A DNA stretch of 64,000 nt from Luminiphilus sp. (GCA_029242325.1 JAQWUD010000009.1:45080-109079); one strand, 5' to 3'; shown: positions 54,699 to 63,847, counted from the first letter of the stretch. The notes: a model not told the origin generated them from the sequence alone. Made by a program: numbers and translations.

Positions 54699-56018
54699 TC
54701 ACAGCCATACCTGAAGTGACCAAGCCACAGCGACAGGGGGAACCAACCAGCGGATCGCAAACCACCAGACGCGAAATAGCCACAAAGGCTCTCGATACAG
54801 CTCCCCTCTGAGCACAGGTCTGGGCATCCACCAGCCAACAAACAGCGAAGTCGCCAGAAAGCTCAGAGGTAACACGGCCGCGACGAGAAAATTGCCCACG
54901 TTAATCAACGCTTCCTCGGTTGTGAATAACAACAGCGCAATAATCAACGCGATGGCAGTGCCGGCTAACACGGCACCGCTCGCGCGGCCCAACCCCCAAT
55001 CGCGGCTGAAAAGTTGCACGCAGGGCTCCATCAATATCACAGCCGCACTCCCGGCAATCGCAGCCATCGACATGAAAAATAAAGCGCCATAGGCGTCGCC
55101 CAGAGGAAGATTGGCAAACGCATAGGGCATCGCCACAAAAAGTGCTGCCAAACCTTCCACGGGGGCCACATTTACCTCGAACAGCATGGCACACAGAATG
55201 ATCGCCACTACGACCAGAAAGGCGCTGTCCAGCACCGCTGCCGCCAAAATGGAACGTGCCCAAGGCAGGCTCTGCGGTGCCTGCGTGCCCAGAGCAATTC
55301 CCAACCCCAGCCCGGCCCCCAAGGTAATGCCCGCCGACGTCAGGGCACTCCACATCGACTCAACTCGCCACGCATCAGTGTCTATGGCAAACAGGAAATC
55401 AGTAACAGGACGCAGATCGGTGTGAACAAAGACGAAATCCAATACACCAAGCAGTGCAATCGCAATACAGGGCAGTACGATCCAAGCAAGTAATCCCATG
55501 CCAAAACGAACGCCCGAGCCAGACAGCGCTATGACGAGCCCTATCGCCACCAATCCCTGAACGAACTGACGCGGACTATCCTCAAGCATTGAGGTGAGTG
55601 CGGTCGAGACATCTCTGATGCTCGCCGAACCGAGATCTCCCGAGTAAATGGCCATCGTCCAGTGCACGCTCCAGACCGCCATCATGATCGAGACGGCGGA
55701 GAGCACCAAAGTCATGGCAGCGTGAGCGAGCGCGAGATGGCTCCAGCGCGAATCTGCGTTTGCAGCACTGGCAGCCCAGTGCATGGCGCGTGACGGCGAT
55801 CCTCGTCCCAGACTGCCAATCACCACCTCGGCGATGAGCACGGGCACGCTCAGGACCAAGACGGCCAGAACGTAGGTTAGGAAGAACAGCCCGCCGCCAT
55901 GCTCACCGATAAGGTAAGGCAGGCGCTGGATGTTACCCAGACCCATAGCGACTAGCGTCAGCGTCAACACCAGCGTTGTTCGTGCTCGCCATGGCTGGGG
56001 AATATTGTTATCGAGCAT
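54699..56018 (-). CDS. Sodium-dependent transporter of the NSS (SNF) family
   Basis: Polytopic secondary transporter of about 439 residues with 11-12 transmembrane helices. The first helix has the NSS family VAMGLGNIQRLPYLIGEHGGGLFFLTYV, read in parts, which forms the sodium and substrate site. The ATG at 56018 starts the first recognisable segment; the frame is open to 56210 through the smpB region. It likely imports an amino acid or related compound with sodium, which suits a marine cell. The gene is divergent from smpB. Confidence 0.88.
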   Translation of the reverse strand: MLDNNIPQPWRARTTLVLTLTLVAMGLGNIQRLPYLIGEHGGGLFFLTYVLAVLVLSVPVLIAEVVIGSLGRGSPSRAMHWAASAANADSRWSHLALAHAAMTLVLSAVSIMMAVWSVHWTMAIYSGDLGSASIRDVSTALTSMLEDSPRQFVQGLVAIGLVIALSGSGVRFGMGLLAWIVLPCIAIALLGVLDFVFVHTDLRPVTDFLFAIDTDAWRVESMWSALTSAGITLGAGLGLGIALGTQAPQSLPWARSILAAAVLDSAFLVVVAIILCAMLFEVNVAPVEGLAALFVAMPYAFANLPLGDAYGALFFMSMAAIAGSAAVILMEPCVQLFSRDWGLGRASGAVLAGTAIALIIALLLFTTEEALINVGNFLVAAVLPLSFLATSLFVGWWMPRPVLRGELYREPLWLFRVWWFAIRWLVPPVAVAWSLQVWL

Positions 56019-56092
56019 AGACAACGCCCGGCCCACCAACCGAATTGAGCCGGGAAGGTAAGAATACCGACGCGTAATAGAAGCGGCGCCCG

Positions 56093-56098
56093 TATAAT
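56093..56098 (+). promoter_or_regulatory. Perfect -10 hexamer immediately before smpB
   Basis: TATAAT is seven bases upstream of the smpB ATG, so transcription would start at or within a base or two of the start codon (56105). No good -35 (16-18 bases) or extended -10 is present. If functional it would make a leaderless or near-leaderless mRNA. Confidence 0.45.
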
Positions 56099-56104
56099 GG
56101 GACC

Positions 56105-56590
56105 ATGGCGAGATCCAAACACAAGAAGACTTCTGACAATACCATCGCCCAGAACAAAAGAGCACGCTTCGACTACCACTTGTTGACATCTTTTGAAGCG
56201 GGCGTGTCACTGGCAGGATGGGAGGTTAAGGCGCTCAGGGCGGGCAAGGCTCAGCTCACGGACTCTTATGTGCTGATGAAGGACGGCGAGGCCTACTTAC
56301 TGGGGGCGAATATTACGCCGCTCGATACTGTGTCTACTCACTATGTCACGGATCCCACACGAACACGGAAGCTCCTATTGCACCGCAAGGAGCTGGCACA
56401 GATTAATGCTGGCGTGACGCAGAAAGGCCAGACCTGCGTTTGTACCGCGCTCTACTGGAAAGGGCACTTGGTCAAGGCACGGATCGACCTCGCACAAGGC
56501 AAGAAGCTGCATGACAAGCGGGACACGGAAAAGGACAGGGATTGGCAGCGGCAGAAAGCACGCATCGTGCGCGATAACGTCAAACAATGA
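56105..56590 (+). CDS. smpB: SsrA-binding protein SmpB
   Basis: Binds tmRNA and delivers it to stalled ribosomes in trans-translation. The 161-residue protein has the N-terminal [31 protein letters not shown], the [10 protein letters not shown] and [15 protein letters not shown] segments, and a basic C-terminal tail [23 protein letters not shown] that enters the mRNA channel. The gene is 7.3 kb from ssrA at the window end. No Shine-Dalgarno site precedes the ATG, in keeping with the leaderless arrangement suggested by the TATAAT at 56093. Confidence 0.96.
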   Translation: MARSKHKKTSDNTIAQNKRARFDYHLLTSFEAGVSLAGWEVKALRAGKAQLTDSYVLMKDGEAYLLGANITPLDTVSTHYVTDPTRTRKLLLHRKELAQINAGVTQKGQTCVCTALYWKGHLVKARIDLAQGKKLHDKRDTEKDRDWQRQKARIVRDNVKQ

Positions 56591-56623
56591 CGCCCATACC
56601 CTCGAGGACTGTACTCGCCTCTC

Positions 56624-57388
56624 TCAAGTGCCGCTGATAAGCGCCCGCAGTGAGATAGCCAATCCGATAACGATGCAGAGGCCAACCACAAAAGGCCTGT
56701 AAGCGGCACCGGCAAAACGAGTGAATGCCAAATTGCCCAGATAGTTTCCCAGCCACATCACCGGGAGCGCGACCCACAACAACTGAAACGGCCTCGGAGT
56801 AATGAGATCCGCAACGCCGAACATCACCAACGACACCACGCTGGAACAGCAAAAAAACATCATCAGAAAAGCACGGGATTGCACCGGGTTAGCCATAGAT
56901 GCCACAACATAGAGGATTACAGGTGGTCCCGGTATGGCGAAAGCACCGTTCATAAGCCCAGATGCGATCCCCGTGCCTAGCGCAATAGGCCGAGAGGCGG
57001 GCCGCTCACGCGGCGTGAAGCGGGCCAGCACAACAGAGGCGACGACCACCAGCAAACCGATCCAAAGCTGAAATTCCGTGACCGACAAAGATGACAGGAA
57101 CCAGACGCCGACCGCCGTTCCGGCACAGGTCCCCACCACCATTGGTAGCGCAGGCACAACGGGAAACAAGCCCCACCAGGAGCGATAACTTACTGCACCG
57201 AGAATGAGTGCCAAAGCTGCGCTTAACACCACCGCGTCACCGGGCGCGAGTAACAATGAAAAAACAGGCACCACCAGCATTGCAAAGCCAAAACCCGTAA
57301 ACCCGCGAATGACTGCAGCAAGGCCAACGGATACGGCCACCCAGACTGCCTGATCAACGGGCACCGACAGCGCCGACAGCCAGGTCAT
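56624..57388 (-). CDS. TauE/SafE (TSUP) family permease
   Basis: Membrane protein of 254 residues with about eight helices and the two TSUP repeat motifs: VIRGFTGFGFAMLVVPVFSLLL near the N-terminus and IASGLMNGAFAIPGPPVILYV near 140. The ATG at 57388 has GGAG about 5 bases upstream and overlaps the MOSC stop by 4 bases. TSUP proteins export or import small anions including sulfite, sulfonates and sulfoacetate. Substrate unknown; the coupling to a MOSC protein hints at sulfur chemistry. Confidence 0.87.
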   Translation of the reverse strand: MTWLSALSVPVDQAVWVAVSVGLAAVIRGFTGFGFAMLVVPVFSLLLAPGDAVVLSAALALILGAVSYRSWWGLFPVVPALPMVVGTCAGTAVGVWFLSSLSVTEFQLWIGLLVVVASVVLARFTPRERPASRPIALGTGIASGLMNGAFAIPGPPVILYVVASMANPVQSRAFLMMFFCCSSVVSLVMFGVADLITPRPFQLLWVALPVMWLGNYLGNLAFTRFAGAAYRPFVVGLCIVIGLAISLRALISGT

Positions 57389-57885
57389 GCCTGCTCCGCC
57401 AGAGAGACGCGATCTCGGCAGGCAATCGCGCCCCCAGACACCACCTTGGCGCAGAGGCCGCCGTAACCGAACATTGCCACAACGGCTCCCGGGCCCAGCT
57501 CCGACTCCATGCGCGCGCAGGGGTGGCAAAGCTGCGTCGCCTCCAACAAAGCGGCGCCGACCCAAAAGCGCTGCCTGCGCAGGGCGTTGAGGTTAATCCC
57601 CGAGATCACAATATTGCGCCGCAGTCGAGCGGGCGCCAGATCATCTCTGCCGAGGTGGTCACTGATTTGCTGGATGAATTCCCGGGAAATCAACGTTACC
57701 TGACGCCCCGAGCCCGGCGTCTTGGACATCCGGTGGTCCCCCTCTAACCCATACTCCTGAACCGCATTTACCTGCTCAACACTGCGCAGTGGCTCGCGGC
57801 GCTGGGGCCGAACACCGATCCACTCCACCCTGCCTATGCCCAAGGTGTCGAGGTAACGATCCAACGGATTTCTGCGCTGCGCCAT
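57385..57885 (-). CDS. MOSC domain-containing protein
   Basis: A stand-alone MOSC domain of 166 residues. The ATG at 57885 has a GGGAGG site 4-5 bases upstream. Motifs: YGLEGDH near 58, RQVTLISREFI, LRRNIVISGINLNALRRQRF, and the key CHPCARME near 128 whose Cys is the proposed sulfur or metal ligand. MOSC proteins act in molybdenum-cofactor sulfur transfer or in metal-sulfur cluster biosynthesis. It is translationally coupled to the TSUP permease. Confidence 0.87.
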   Translation of the reverse strand: MAQRRNPLDRYLDTLGIGRVEWIGVRPQRREPLRSVEQVNAVQEYGLEGDHRMSKTPGSGRQVTLISREFIQQISDHLGRDDLAPARLRRNIVISGINLNALRRQRFWVGAALLEATQLCHPCARMESELGPGAVVAMFGYGGLCAKVVSGGAIACRDRVSLAEQA

Positions 57886-58175
57886 GACACCTCCCAAAAC
57901 AAAATGCGCTTTTTCCTCACCACAGGATGCGCCACTTCTCGCATAAAGCCCAGCACGCTCGGGTGAATCAGCCGTCACGCGAGGGCTATCTGCCTACCCG
58001 GTATTGTATTTTGGGCTGACCCAAACAGACTGAATCAGACATGGCGCCGCGCGAACCAGGGTGTGAGTGCACGCTGGATATCGCTCTTCTGGTGGTCGAT
58101 GGGTTTGTCTCAGCAAAACAAGTGATCCGGGTGGTAATAGTTGGCGTCCCCGCTCTGTCAGTGTCTAAGGCTCAT

Positions 58176-58520
58176 CCTGTGATGAAACAGCGAGGGCCAG
58201 TCTGGGGATGACTCTGTCGCTCGGGCATGCCGTATCGCCGGGAACATTTTAGGGTGCGCATCCGTGAGCGACCGGTTAATCCGTAGCTGATACCGAAGAA
58301 CCCTCTAACGATCAGGAGCTGGCTGAAGAAATGACGCCCCTGGTGCACGCGGTCATGCAATGTGCTGTCCCTGCACCCTCCCCCAGTGAGAGCCGATACC
58401 TGTCCAAGATCTTCCGCGGCAACGCGGTCACGGTCTGACCTCGTATCACTCCTAGCCGGGGTTTCCCCCCGCTATTGGCCAGCGGCCGGACTCATCCCCC
58501 CGGTCGCTGGTTTCTTTTTT
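58176..58520 (+). ncRNA. Candidate small RNA ending at a strong intrinsic terminator
   Basis: No plus-strand gene precedes the terminator at 58479, so it may end a non-coding transcript. The 5' end is set only by a weak promoter match at 58141-58169 and could be nearer. Inside are inverted segments GTCGCTC/GAGCGAC (about 58219-58275) and a CCGCG-GCAA-CGCGG hairpin at 58414-58427. A GAGCCGATA at 58390-58398 matches a conserved piece of 6S RNA, but the surroundings do not clearly fit. No known RNA family is assigned. Confidence 0.3.
58479..58520 (+). terminator. Strong intrinsic terminator, plus strand
   Basis: CCAGCGGCCGG (58479-58489) pairs with CCGGTCGCTGG (58500-58510) through 11 pairs including one G-U, with a 10-base loop, followed directly by TTTCTTTTTT (58511-58520). 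No gene ends upstream on this strand for more than 1.9 kb (smpB ends at 56590, with two minus-strand genes between). Confidence 0.85.
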
Positions 58521-58692
58521 ATCAGCACTCATCTCCCTTACAACCTAACGCTTCTGGGTTCATTGTGAGCAACAGCAAACCCGATCCCTCCCTCCTTGGC
58601 TAACTCACCCTCGTATAACAGCCGAGTACTGAGGATAGGCTGCTCCCGCATGGGGGAGTATTCTGTCTGCGTTGGGTAAAGAGGAGGCTTTA

Positions 58693-59889
58693 GTGCAACA
58701 GACAACCGCTTGGCTCGTCATAGTGACTTGCCTACCAGTAATGGCATTCGCACTGCCCGCTGGCGAAGGTGAGAAGCTGGTACGTGAGCACTGTTCCAGC
58801 TGTCACCGCCCCGAGATACTCCATCGTGCACAAGGATATGACACGCCTAACGAGTGGCGGCAGTTGATGGCAACGATGGTCGAGCTCGATCAGCCGCGGT
58901 CCAATATCATTGCCCGATATCTGGCGAAGCACTTTCGATCAAAGTCCGATCTCTACCCCACACTGGTTCCGGGACCGGTGGATATCGAGATCGAAGAATG
59001 GATGGTCCCCACGCTGGGTCAACGCTCTCGTGATCCGGTGGAAGCACCCGACGGATCTATCTGGTGGACTGGCATGTGGGCTTCCCTAGTGGGTCGGTTA
59101 GACACCCAGACCGGTGAATTCAGAGAATATACCCTGCCACCAGACGCGCGACCTCACTCCATCGTGCCCGATGAATCGGGCTTTATTTGGTACCTGGGTA
59201 ATTCGAATGGCACGGTCGGCAGACTCAACCCGTTGAACGGGGAAATTCGTGAGTACGACACCGGCCTCGCTGATCCGCACACCGGCCTGTTTCATACCAA
59301 TGGATATTTTTACTTCACTGCACAACACGCAGGTGCAGTGGCAAGGCTAGATCCTGCCACCGGCGATGTGCTCACCGTCAATACCTACCCCCGTCCGTAC
59401 GGCATTAAGGAAGCGCCAGATGGACTGCTTTACGTTGCCTTTAACGGCAAAAACGCCATTGGTCAGGTAAATCCGGACACCCTCGAGATCGATTACTTCC
59501 ACGTACCCCATGAAGACAGCCGCATCCGCCGACTTGATATCGCCAGCGACGGCACCATCTGGTACGTCAACTCGAGTCGCGGAAAAATCGGGCATCTTGA
59601 CCCAATCATGGGTGTCGTGCGGGAATGGGATTCCCCGAGCGGACCTATGTCCCACCCCTATGCCATTGCGGTGATAGACGACGGGGTCTGGTACAACGAA
59701 TCAGGTCAGCGACCGGACGCATTGGTGCGATTCGCACCCAAAACAGAAACTTTCCAAAGTTGGGCTATACCCTCCGGTATCGGAATCATTCGCCATGTCT
59801 GGGTAACCCGAGACAAGGAATTGCTGATTCATCAGAGCAGTAGCAACCGGATTGGGCGCGTGAGGTTGATTGAACCCACTGACAAGTGA
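58693..59889 (+). CDS. Cytochrome c fused to Vgb-like beta-propeller, exported
   Basis: A 398-residue periplasmic protein. The start GTG at 58693 has AGAGGAGG 5 bases upstream. A signal peptide runs to about residue 22. A short cytochrome c module carries CSSCH at 34-38, with Met candidates near residues 62-65. From about 95 on, a beta-propeller with streptogramin-lyase (Vgb)-like blades repeats DGSIWWTG, SGFIWYLG, DGLLYVAF and DGTIWYVN. Similar fusions occur in bacterial c-type cytochrome lyases or dehydrogenases of unknown substrate. It stands alone, divergent in location from the serine hydrolase downstream. Confidence 0.85.
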   Translation: MQQTTAWLVIVTCLPVMAFALPAGEGEKLVREHCSSCHRPEILHRAQGYDTPNEWRQLMATMVELDQPRSNIIARYLAKHFRSKSDLYPTLVPGPVDIEIEEWMVPTLGQRSRDPVEAPDGSIWWTGMWASLVGRLDTQTGEFREYTLPPDARPHSIVPDESGFIWYLGNSNGTVGRLNPLNGEIREYDTGLADPHTGLFHTNGYFYFTAQHAGAVARLDPATGDVLTVNTYPRPYGIKEAPDGLLYVAFNGKNAIGQVNPDTLEIDYFHVPHEDSRIRRLDIASDGTIWYVNSSRGKIGHLDPIMGVVREWDSPSGPMSHPYAIAVIDDGVWYNESGQRPDALVRFAPKTETFQSWAIPSGIGIIRHVWVTRDKELLIHQSSSNRIGRVRLIEPTDK

Positions 59890-59949
59890 CCGCTCTATAG
59901 TGCTTCCAAGCCGACCGTGTAGCGAGTCTGATCAAAGGCTTCAAAAACG

Positions 59950-61164
59950 TTAAAGGCTGCGCAGGAAGTCGCTAATGGCCAACAAGGCCGCATCCAGCTC
60001 TCGGTTATGGTCGCTCCCCGAGGCAATCTGCCCATTGCCGTGGGCAGCGATGACCAAATTCGCTTTCGCGTCGACAAAAATAGCCTGACCAAAAACGCCC
60101 CGCGCACCGAAACGTTGGTCACCATAAAGCCACCACTTATACCCGTAGCCCTCGTATCCCTGAGAGGGAGTTGTGCTGGCTGCTATCCATCCCTCGGGTA
60201 CTACCCGAGCCCCGCTGGGGAGCACACCGTCAGCCAAAGCGAACAATCCCAAACGCGCATAATCGCGCAGAGCGGCACTGATGCAACAGCCGCCAGTTTC
60301 CCGATCCTGTGGCAAAGACAGCAGCCAGTTGGCGTCGTACTCCATGCCCATCGGCTGCCAAATCTTCTGGCTCAGATAAGGCGCCGCATTCATCCCGATC
60401 GCAGAGCGCAGTATTTCTCCTAGTAGGTTGCTTTCTGCCGTGTTGTAGTTGAATCGCGCACCCGGCTCGGCTACCCGCGGCAGCCGCCCGAGATAATCGG
60501 TCAATTCCACGCCGTTGAGCGCCCCCGCCCGGGCCACATCGGATTCTGGGTCCTGATAGTCTTCGTTCCAAGCGATCCCCGAGGCCATGTGTAGGATATC
60601 CCGCACCCGCGACTTGCCGTATTCGGTGCCCGCAAGGCGCGGCAGATACTTCACTATCGGGTCGTCTGCACTGTCGATATAACCATCTTGTATGGCCGCA
60701 CCAATTAACAGTGATGTAACGGACTTGGTCACAGAAAAGGTCACCCAGCGACTGTCCTTGGCGTGATCGGGGGCGTAGTGCTCCATGAGCACGTCACCGT
60801 TTTTCACTACGATCAATCCCAGCAAATGTTCACTCTGCAGTAAATCTCCCAGCATCAGATCATTATCATTGGCGGTGAAAGGGATCTGAGTCAGGTCGAT
60901 AAGCGCCTCCGGTAAAGGCACTCCACTTCCATTCGCCTGGACTGTGCGCGTAGGGTACAGCGCATCAAAATGTGCGAAAGCAAGCCGTCGCTCTGCCAGC
61001 GTCATAAACAGCGGGCTAGCGTCGGTGTTACTGCCAGAGTCCAGCAGCACATCTGCGCGATATTTGGCGATCACCGTATTAAGCGTCGGGGCCGGTTCGT
61101 CTGCACGGAGGTGACCAACCGAGCAAAGCAATACGAAGAAAACTAGCGCAATAAACCGCAACAT
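59950..61164 (-). CDS. Exported serine hydrolase, beta-lactamase/class C-like
   Basis: A 404-residue protein with a signal peptide (cleavage near RADEPAP, about residue 21) and the beta-lactamase/transpeptidase fold. The catalytic SVTK (SxxK) is near residue 147 and the YNT (YxN) motif near 242; the third motif is less clear, perhaps HGN near the C-terminus. Family members are esterases, peptidases or 6-aminohexanoate-dimer hydrolases rather than true beta-lactamases. GAG sits about 6 bases before the ATG. It may share a role with the exported protease upstream. Confidence 0.85.
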   Translation of the reverse strand: MLRFIALVFFVLLCSVGHLRADEPAPTLNTVIAKYRADVLLDSGSNTDASPLFMTLAERRLAFAHFDALYPTRTVQANGSGVPLPEALIDLTQIPFTANDNDLMLGDLLQSEHLLGLIVVKNGDVLMEHYAPDHAKDSRWVTFSVTKSVTSLLIGAAIQDGYIDSADDPIVKYLPRLAGTEYGKSRVRDILHMASGIAWNEDYQDPESDVARAGALNGVELTDYLGRLPRVAEPGARFNYNTAESNLLGEILRSAIGMNAAPYLSQKIWQPMGMEYDANWLLSLPQDRETGGCCISAALRDYARLGLFALADGVLPSGARVVPEGWIAASTTPSQGYEGYGYKWWLYGDQRFGARGVFGQAIFVDAKANLVIAAHGNGQIASGSDHNRELDAALLAISDFLRSL

Positions 61165-61286
61165 GATGGTCTCATTCCTGCTCCTTGGGCCGATCGTTGT
61201 AACAGGAACAGCCGCGCGTGAAAAGCGCGAGCAAGCAGGGTTCGGGAAAGCGCACTTTTGCTGACACTGCTCAGATTGCGCGCAGT

Positions 61287-63722
61287 TTAAATCGGCGAAC
61301 CGGGCGGCACCTTAACGGGTCGGACCTCGAGCCTGCCGTCGCCACCAACCGCATCGCTTACCAGACGCTCAATCAGCAGACCATGGGCGCGCCATCCCGA
61401 CGCCCTTGCGCGCGTTTGCCGCTTTGCCTGAGTCGAAATGTTGATCAAAGCCGCAATCGCATCAGCGCGCACTTGTGCCGCAGCCGACTCGTTGCTCAGG
61501 AGGCCACTCAGCGTAGTCACCCAGATCACCTGCACCCGCCTTTGGATCGCGCCGGGCGCCCCGTCACCCTCCTCTGCCCACAGCCGCGCTTGCGCCTGCT
61601 CCAGGACCTCTGAAAAGACAGGCAGATCCGACGCCACCATCACCTGATTATTGAGCCGAGCAGCACGGCGCGAATCCAACAGTTCAGCGATGGTCAATTG
61701 TGCAGCAGTTGCAGTTGCAGCGATGGGATCAAAAACATAACCCGTCTCGCGTGGAAAGAGTTCGCGGCTGACCCCTGATTGCGGCGGTCTCGGCGCAATG
61801 GCAAGTATCAATTCAGGTGGCAGCAACAGCGACTTGGCAGATAATGTATTCAGTAGCGCGGTCAGCGCCTCTCGCTGCTCATTGGCGGCCACCGGCGCCG
61901 ATGGCCGCTGACCATCCCCACGAAGCGCATAGGTGAAGTGCTGCCCCCCCAGCTTGGTCGCTGCGGCCTGGACCTGATAACGATGCATGAGGTAGGTGGG
62001 AACAAGCGCGTCCTCAAGATACGCCACAGGTTCTCCGGTCTGAATGACCCGCTCGGAGAACTGTGTCAGCGCTGCCGTGCGCACCGTCATCACGCGATTT
62101 AACTCCGCTACCGGGTCATCGCCGTTGTCCCACAGACTGCCGAGTGGGTGGGCAGGGCCGGCTTCGGCCCGCTGCCCACCCCGCGCATGTTCATCGGCCA
62201 CGAATTCAAAGCCGGCGGCCAAGGTCTTTGCCACGATGTCCGCACGGCCGGCGTCAGCATCTGTGCCCTCTGGAAAATCCTGATAACCCCATAGGATCGC
62301 GCGTTTATCCCATTCTCCAATGCCTACACCGTAGGCATCGCCCAGATCAATATGGCCGGCATCATTCAGGGTGACCTGTGGATGGGGGTAATCCATCACG
62401 GAGGATCGATTTTGCGCGCTTGCAGCAAAATTATGTGCCAGCCCCAGCGTGTGCCCAACCTCGTGGGCCGAAAGCTGTCGTATGCGGGCCAGCGCAAATG
62501 CCTTGAGCGCATCTGTCTCCGGATCTTCATCGTAAGGAGCCAGCAAACCCTCGGCGATCAAATAGTCTTGCCTGACACGCAGTGATCCCAGAGTCACATG
62601 ACCCTTGATGATCTCCTCGGTGCGCGGATCGCGAATGCTGGCACCGTAGGACCAGCCGCGAGTAGAACGATGCACCCACTGAATCACGTTGTAACGGACA
62701 TCCATCGGGTCAGCACCCTCGGGCAACAGACGGACCTGAAAAGCGTCCTCATAACCCGCGGCCTCAAAAGCCTGATTCCACCAGCTGGCCCCTTCAATCA
62801 GGGCACTGCGAATCGGTTCAGGCACCCCGGGATCGACGTAGTAAATAATAGGCTCAACGGCAGGACTAACGGGCGCCTCGGGGTTCACCTTTTTCAATCG
62901 ATGCCGACGCACGTAGGCACTTTTAATCAGCGCTTCAATGGGCGATGCGTAGTCGTAAACCAGCGTCGCCTCCCCGTCCTCGATAAAACCGGCCCGCGGG
63001 TCGTAAGCGATAGGCTCATAACCCGCATCAGGCAAGCGCACAAAGGAATGATGGCTGTGCACCGTGACGGCTGTGGCATCGGGCGTAACAGTGGCAAGAT
63101 GCTTGCCCTCAGGGTCACCGGTGTAAGTGAGCTGAGCGTCAATCTCGGTATTGTCGGGAAACCCGCGAGTCCTTGGCATGTGGACGACCGAGCGTGAAGC
63201 ATCGACACGATAAGCGCCCTCACGTTGCGCTTTGAGCCACCGCCCCAAGCCCATCGCATCGCGCTGGACAAAGTCAGTGAGGTCAATAATGAGCTGCCCC
63301 TCAGCCGCCGCCAGTACTTCGAACCCCCACAGCACCGACGTGGCAAAGGCTTCCTGTACCGCGGCACGCTCGGCGGCACGATCACTGCGGGCCAGATAAC
63401 GCGTGTTCAGCGCTTTCAGCAACACCTTGCGTCCGACACGCTCAAATTGCACCAGATGCGTGTCGCCAAGGCGGCCTCGATCGAGGCCCAAATCATTCGA
63501 TCCTACCCCCTGTGATAACCCGGTGTAATAGATCAGCGGGCTCTCGAGGCTTCCGATATCTGCATAAATCGTGCCCTCAGCAGCATGCCAATAAAGCGGC
63601 AAGAAGCCTGGCATCGACACAGTGCCCGACAGCAGGGTTTCAAGGTCTAAGGGCTCCTTAGCCGCCGCGCCAGACACAAATAGCAAAAACACCGCCAGCA
63701 AAGTAACCAGTGTTCGCGCCAT
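61287..63722 (-). CDS. Exported zinc metalloprotease (DUF5117/DUF4953 type)
   Basis: An 811-residue secreted or periplasmic protein with a signal peptide to about residue 21. The metzincin-like zinc site HEVGHTLGLAH is at 420-430, with the typical SSVMDYPHPQ Met-turn-like segment about 15 residues later. The N-terminal half fits DUF5117 and the C-terminal half DUF4953, a pairing found in large marine and soil bacteria. The substrate is unknown. GGGGTGA lies about 3 bases before the ATG. A candidate for export through the general pathway, possibly T2SS. Confidence 0.87.
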   Translation of the reverse strand: MARTLVTLLAVFLLFVSGAAAKEPLDLETLLSGTVSMPGFLPLYWHAAEGTIYADIGSLESPLIYYTGLSQGVGSNDLGLDRGRLGDTHLVQFERVGRKVLLKALNTRYLARSDRAAERAAVQEAFATSVLWGFEVLAAAEGQLIIDLTDFVQRDAMGLGRWLKAQREGAYRVDASRSVVHMPRTRGFPDNTEIDAQLTYTGDPEGKHLATVTPDATAVTVHSHHSFVRLPDAGYEPIAYDPRAGFIEDGEATLVYDYASPIEALIKSAYVRRHRLKKVNPEAPVSPAVEPIIYYVDPGVPEPIRSALIEGASWWNQAFEAAGYEDAFQVRLLPEGADPMDVRYNVIQWVHRSTRGWSYGASIRDPRTEEIIKGHVTLGSLRVRQDYLIAEGLLAPYDEDPETDALKAFALARIRQLSAHEVGHTLGLAHNFAASAQNRSSVMDYPHPQVTLNDAGHIDLGDAYGVGIGEWDKRAILWGYQDFPEGTDADAGRADIVAKTLAAGFEFVADEHARGGQRAEAGPAHPLGSLWDNGDDPVAELNRVMTVRTAALTQFSERVIQTGEPVAYLEDALVPTYLMHRYQVQAAATKLGGQHFTYALRGDGQRPSAPVAANEQREALTALLNTLSAKSLLLPPELILAIAPRPPQSGVSRELFPRETGYVFDPIAATATAAQLTIAELLDSRRAARLNNQVMVASDLPVFSEVLEQAQARLWAEEGDGAPGAIQRRVQVIWVTTLSGLLSNESAAAQVRADAIAALINISTQAKRQTRARASGWRAHGLLIERLVSDAVGGDGRLEVRPVKVPPGSPI

Positions 63723-63847
63723 ATTTCACCCCAAGGAATCATTCAGATCAGCCACCATTGTGGCGGGGTAGCGGCTTTGGGAGCAAGGTTTGAGATACAG
63801 GGCGAAGCGTGCGAATTATTACAAGGAGCGCAATTGATTTTGTGCGC

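Larger units (their letters stand above)
57886..58692. other. Gene-free region with possible structured RNA and decayed coding segment
   Basis: Roughly 800 bases with no recognisable gene. Contents: a 6-base stem with CTGA loop at 58010-58025; a minus-strand stretch of about 120 bases (58035-58157) with protein-like composition but an internal TGA; a weak sigma-70-like promoter TTGGCG-17-TCTAAG at 58141-58169 on the plus strand; a GNRA-capped hairpin at 58414-58427; and a strong plus-strand terminator at 58479-58520. Short frames at 58172-58360 (minus) and 58362-58568 (plus) resemble nothing I know. Confidence 0.5.

Noticed and set aside
58172..58360. Minus-strand 62-codon frame in the gene-free region
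   Set aside because: No recognisable domain, no ribosome site, and flanked by stops in a region of unclear coding status.
58390..58398. 6S RNA call from GAGCCGATA
   Set aside because: Nine matching bases are not enough; the expected flanking stems and genomic neighbours (zapA, 5-formyltetrahydrofolate cyclo-ligase) are absent.
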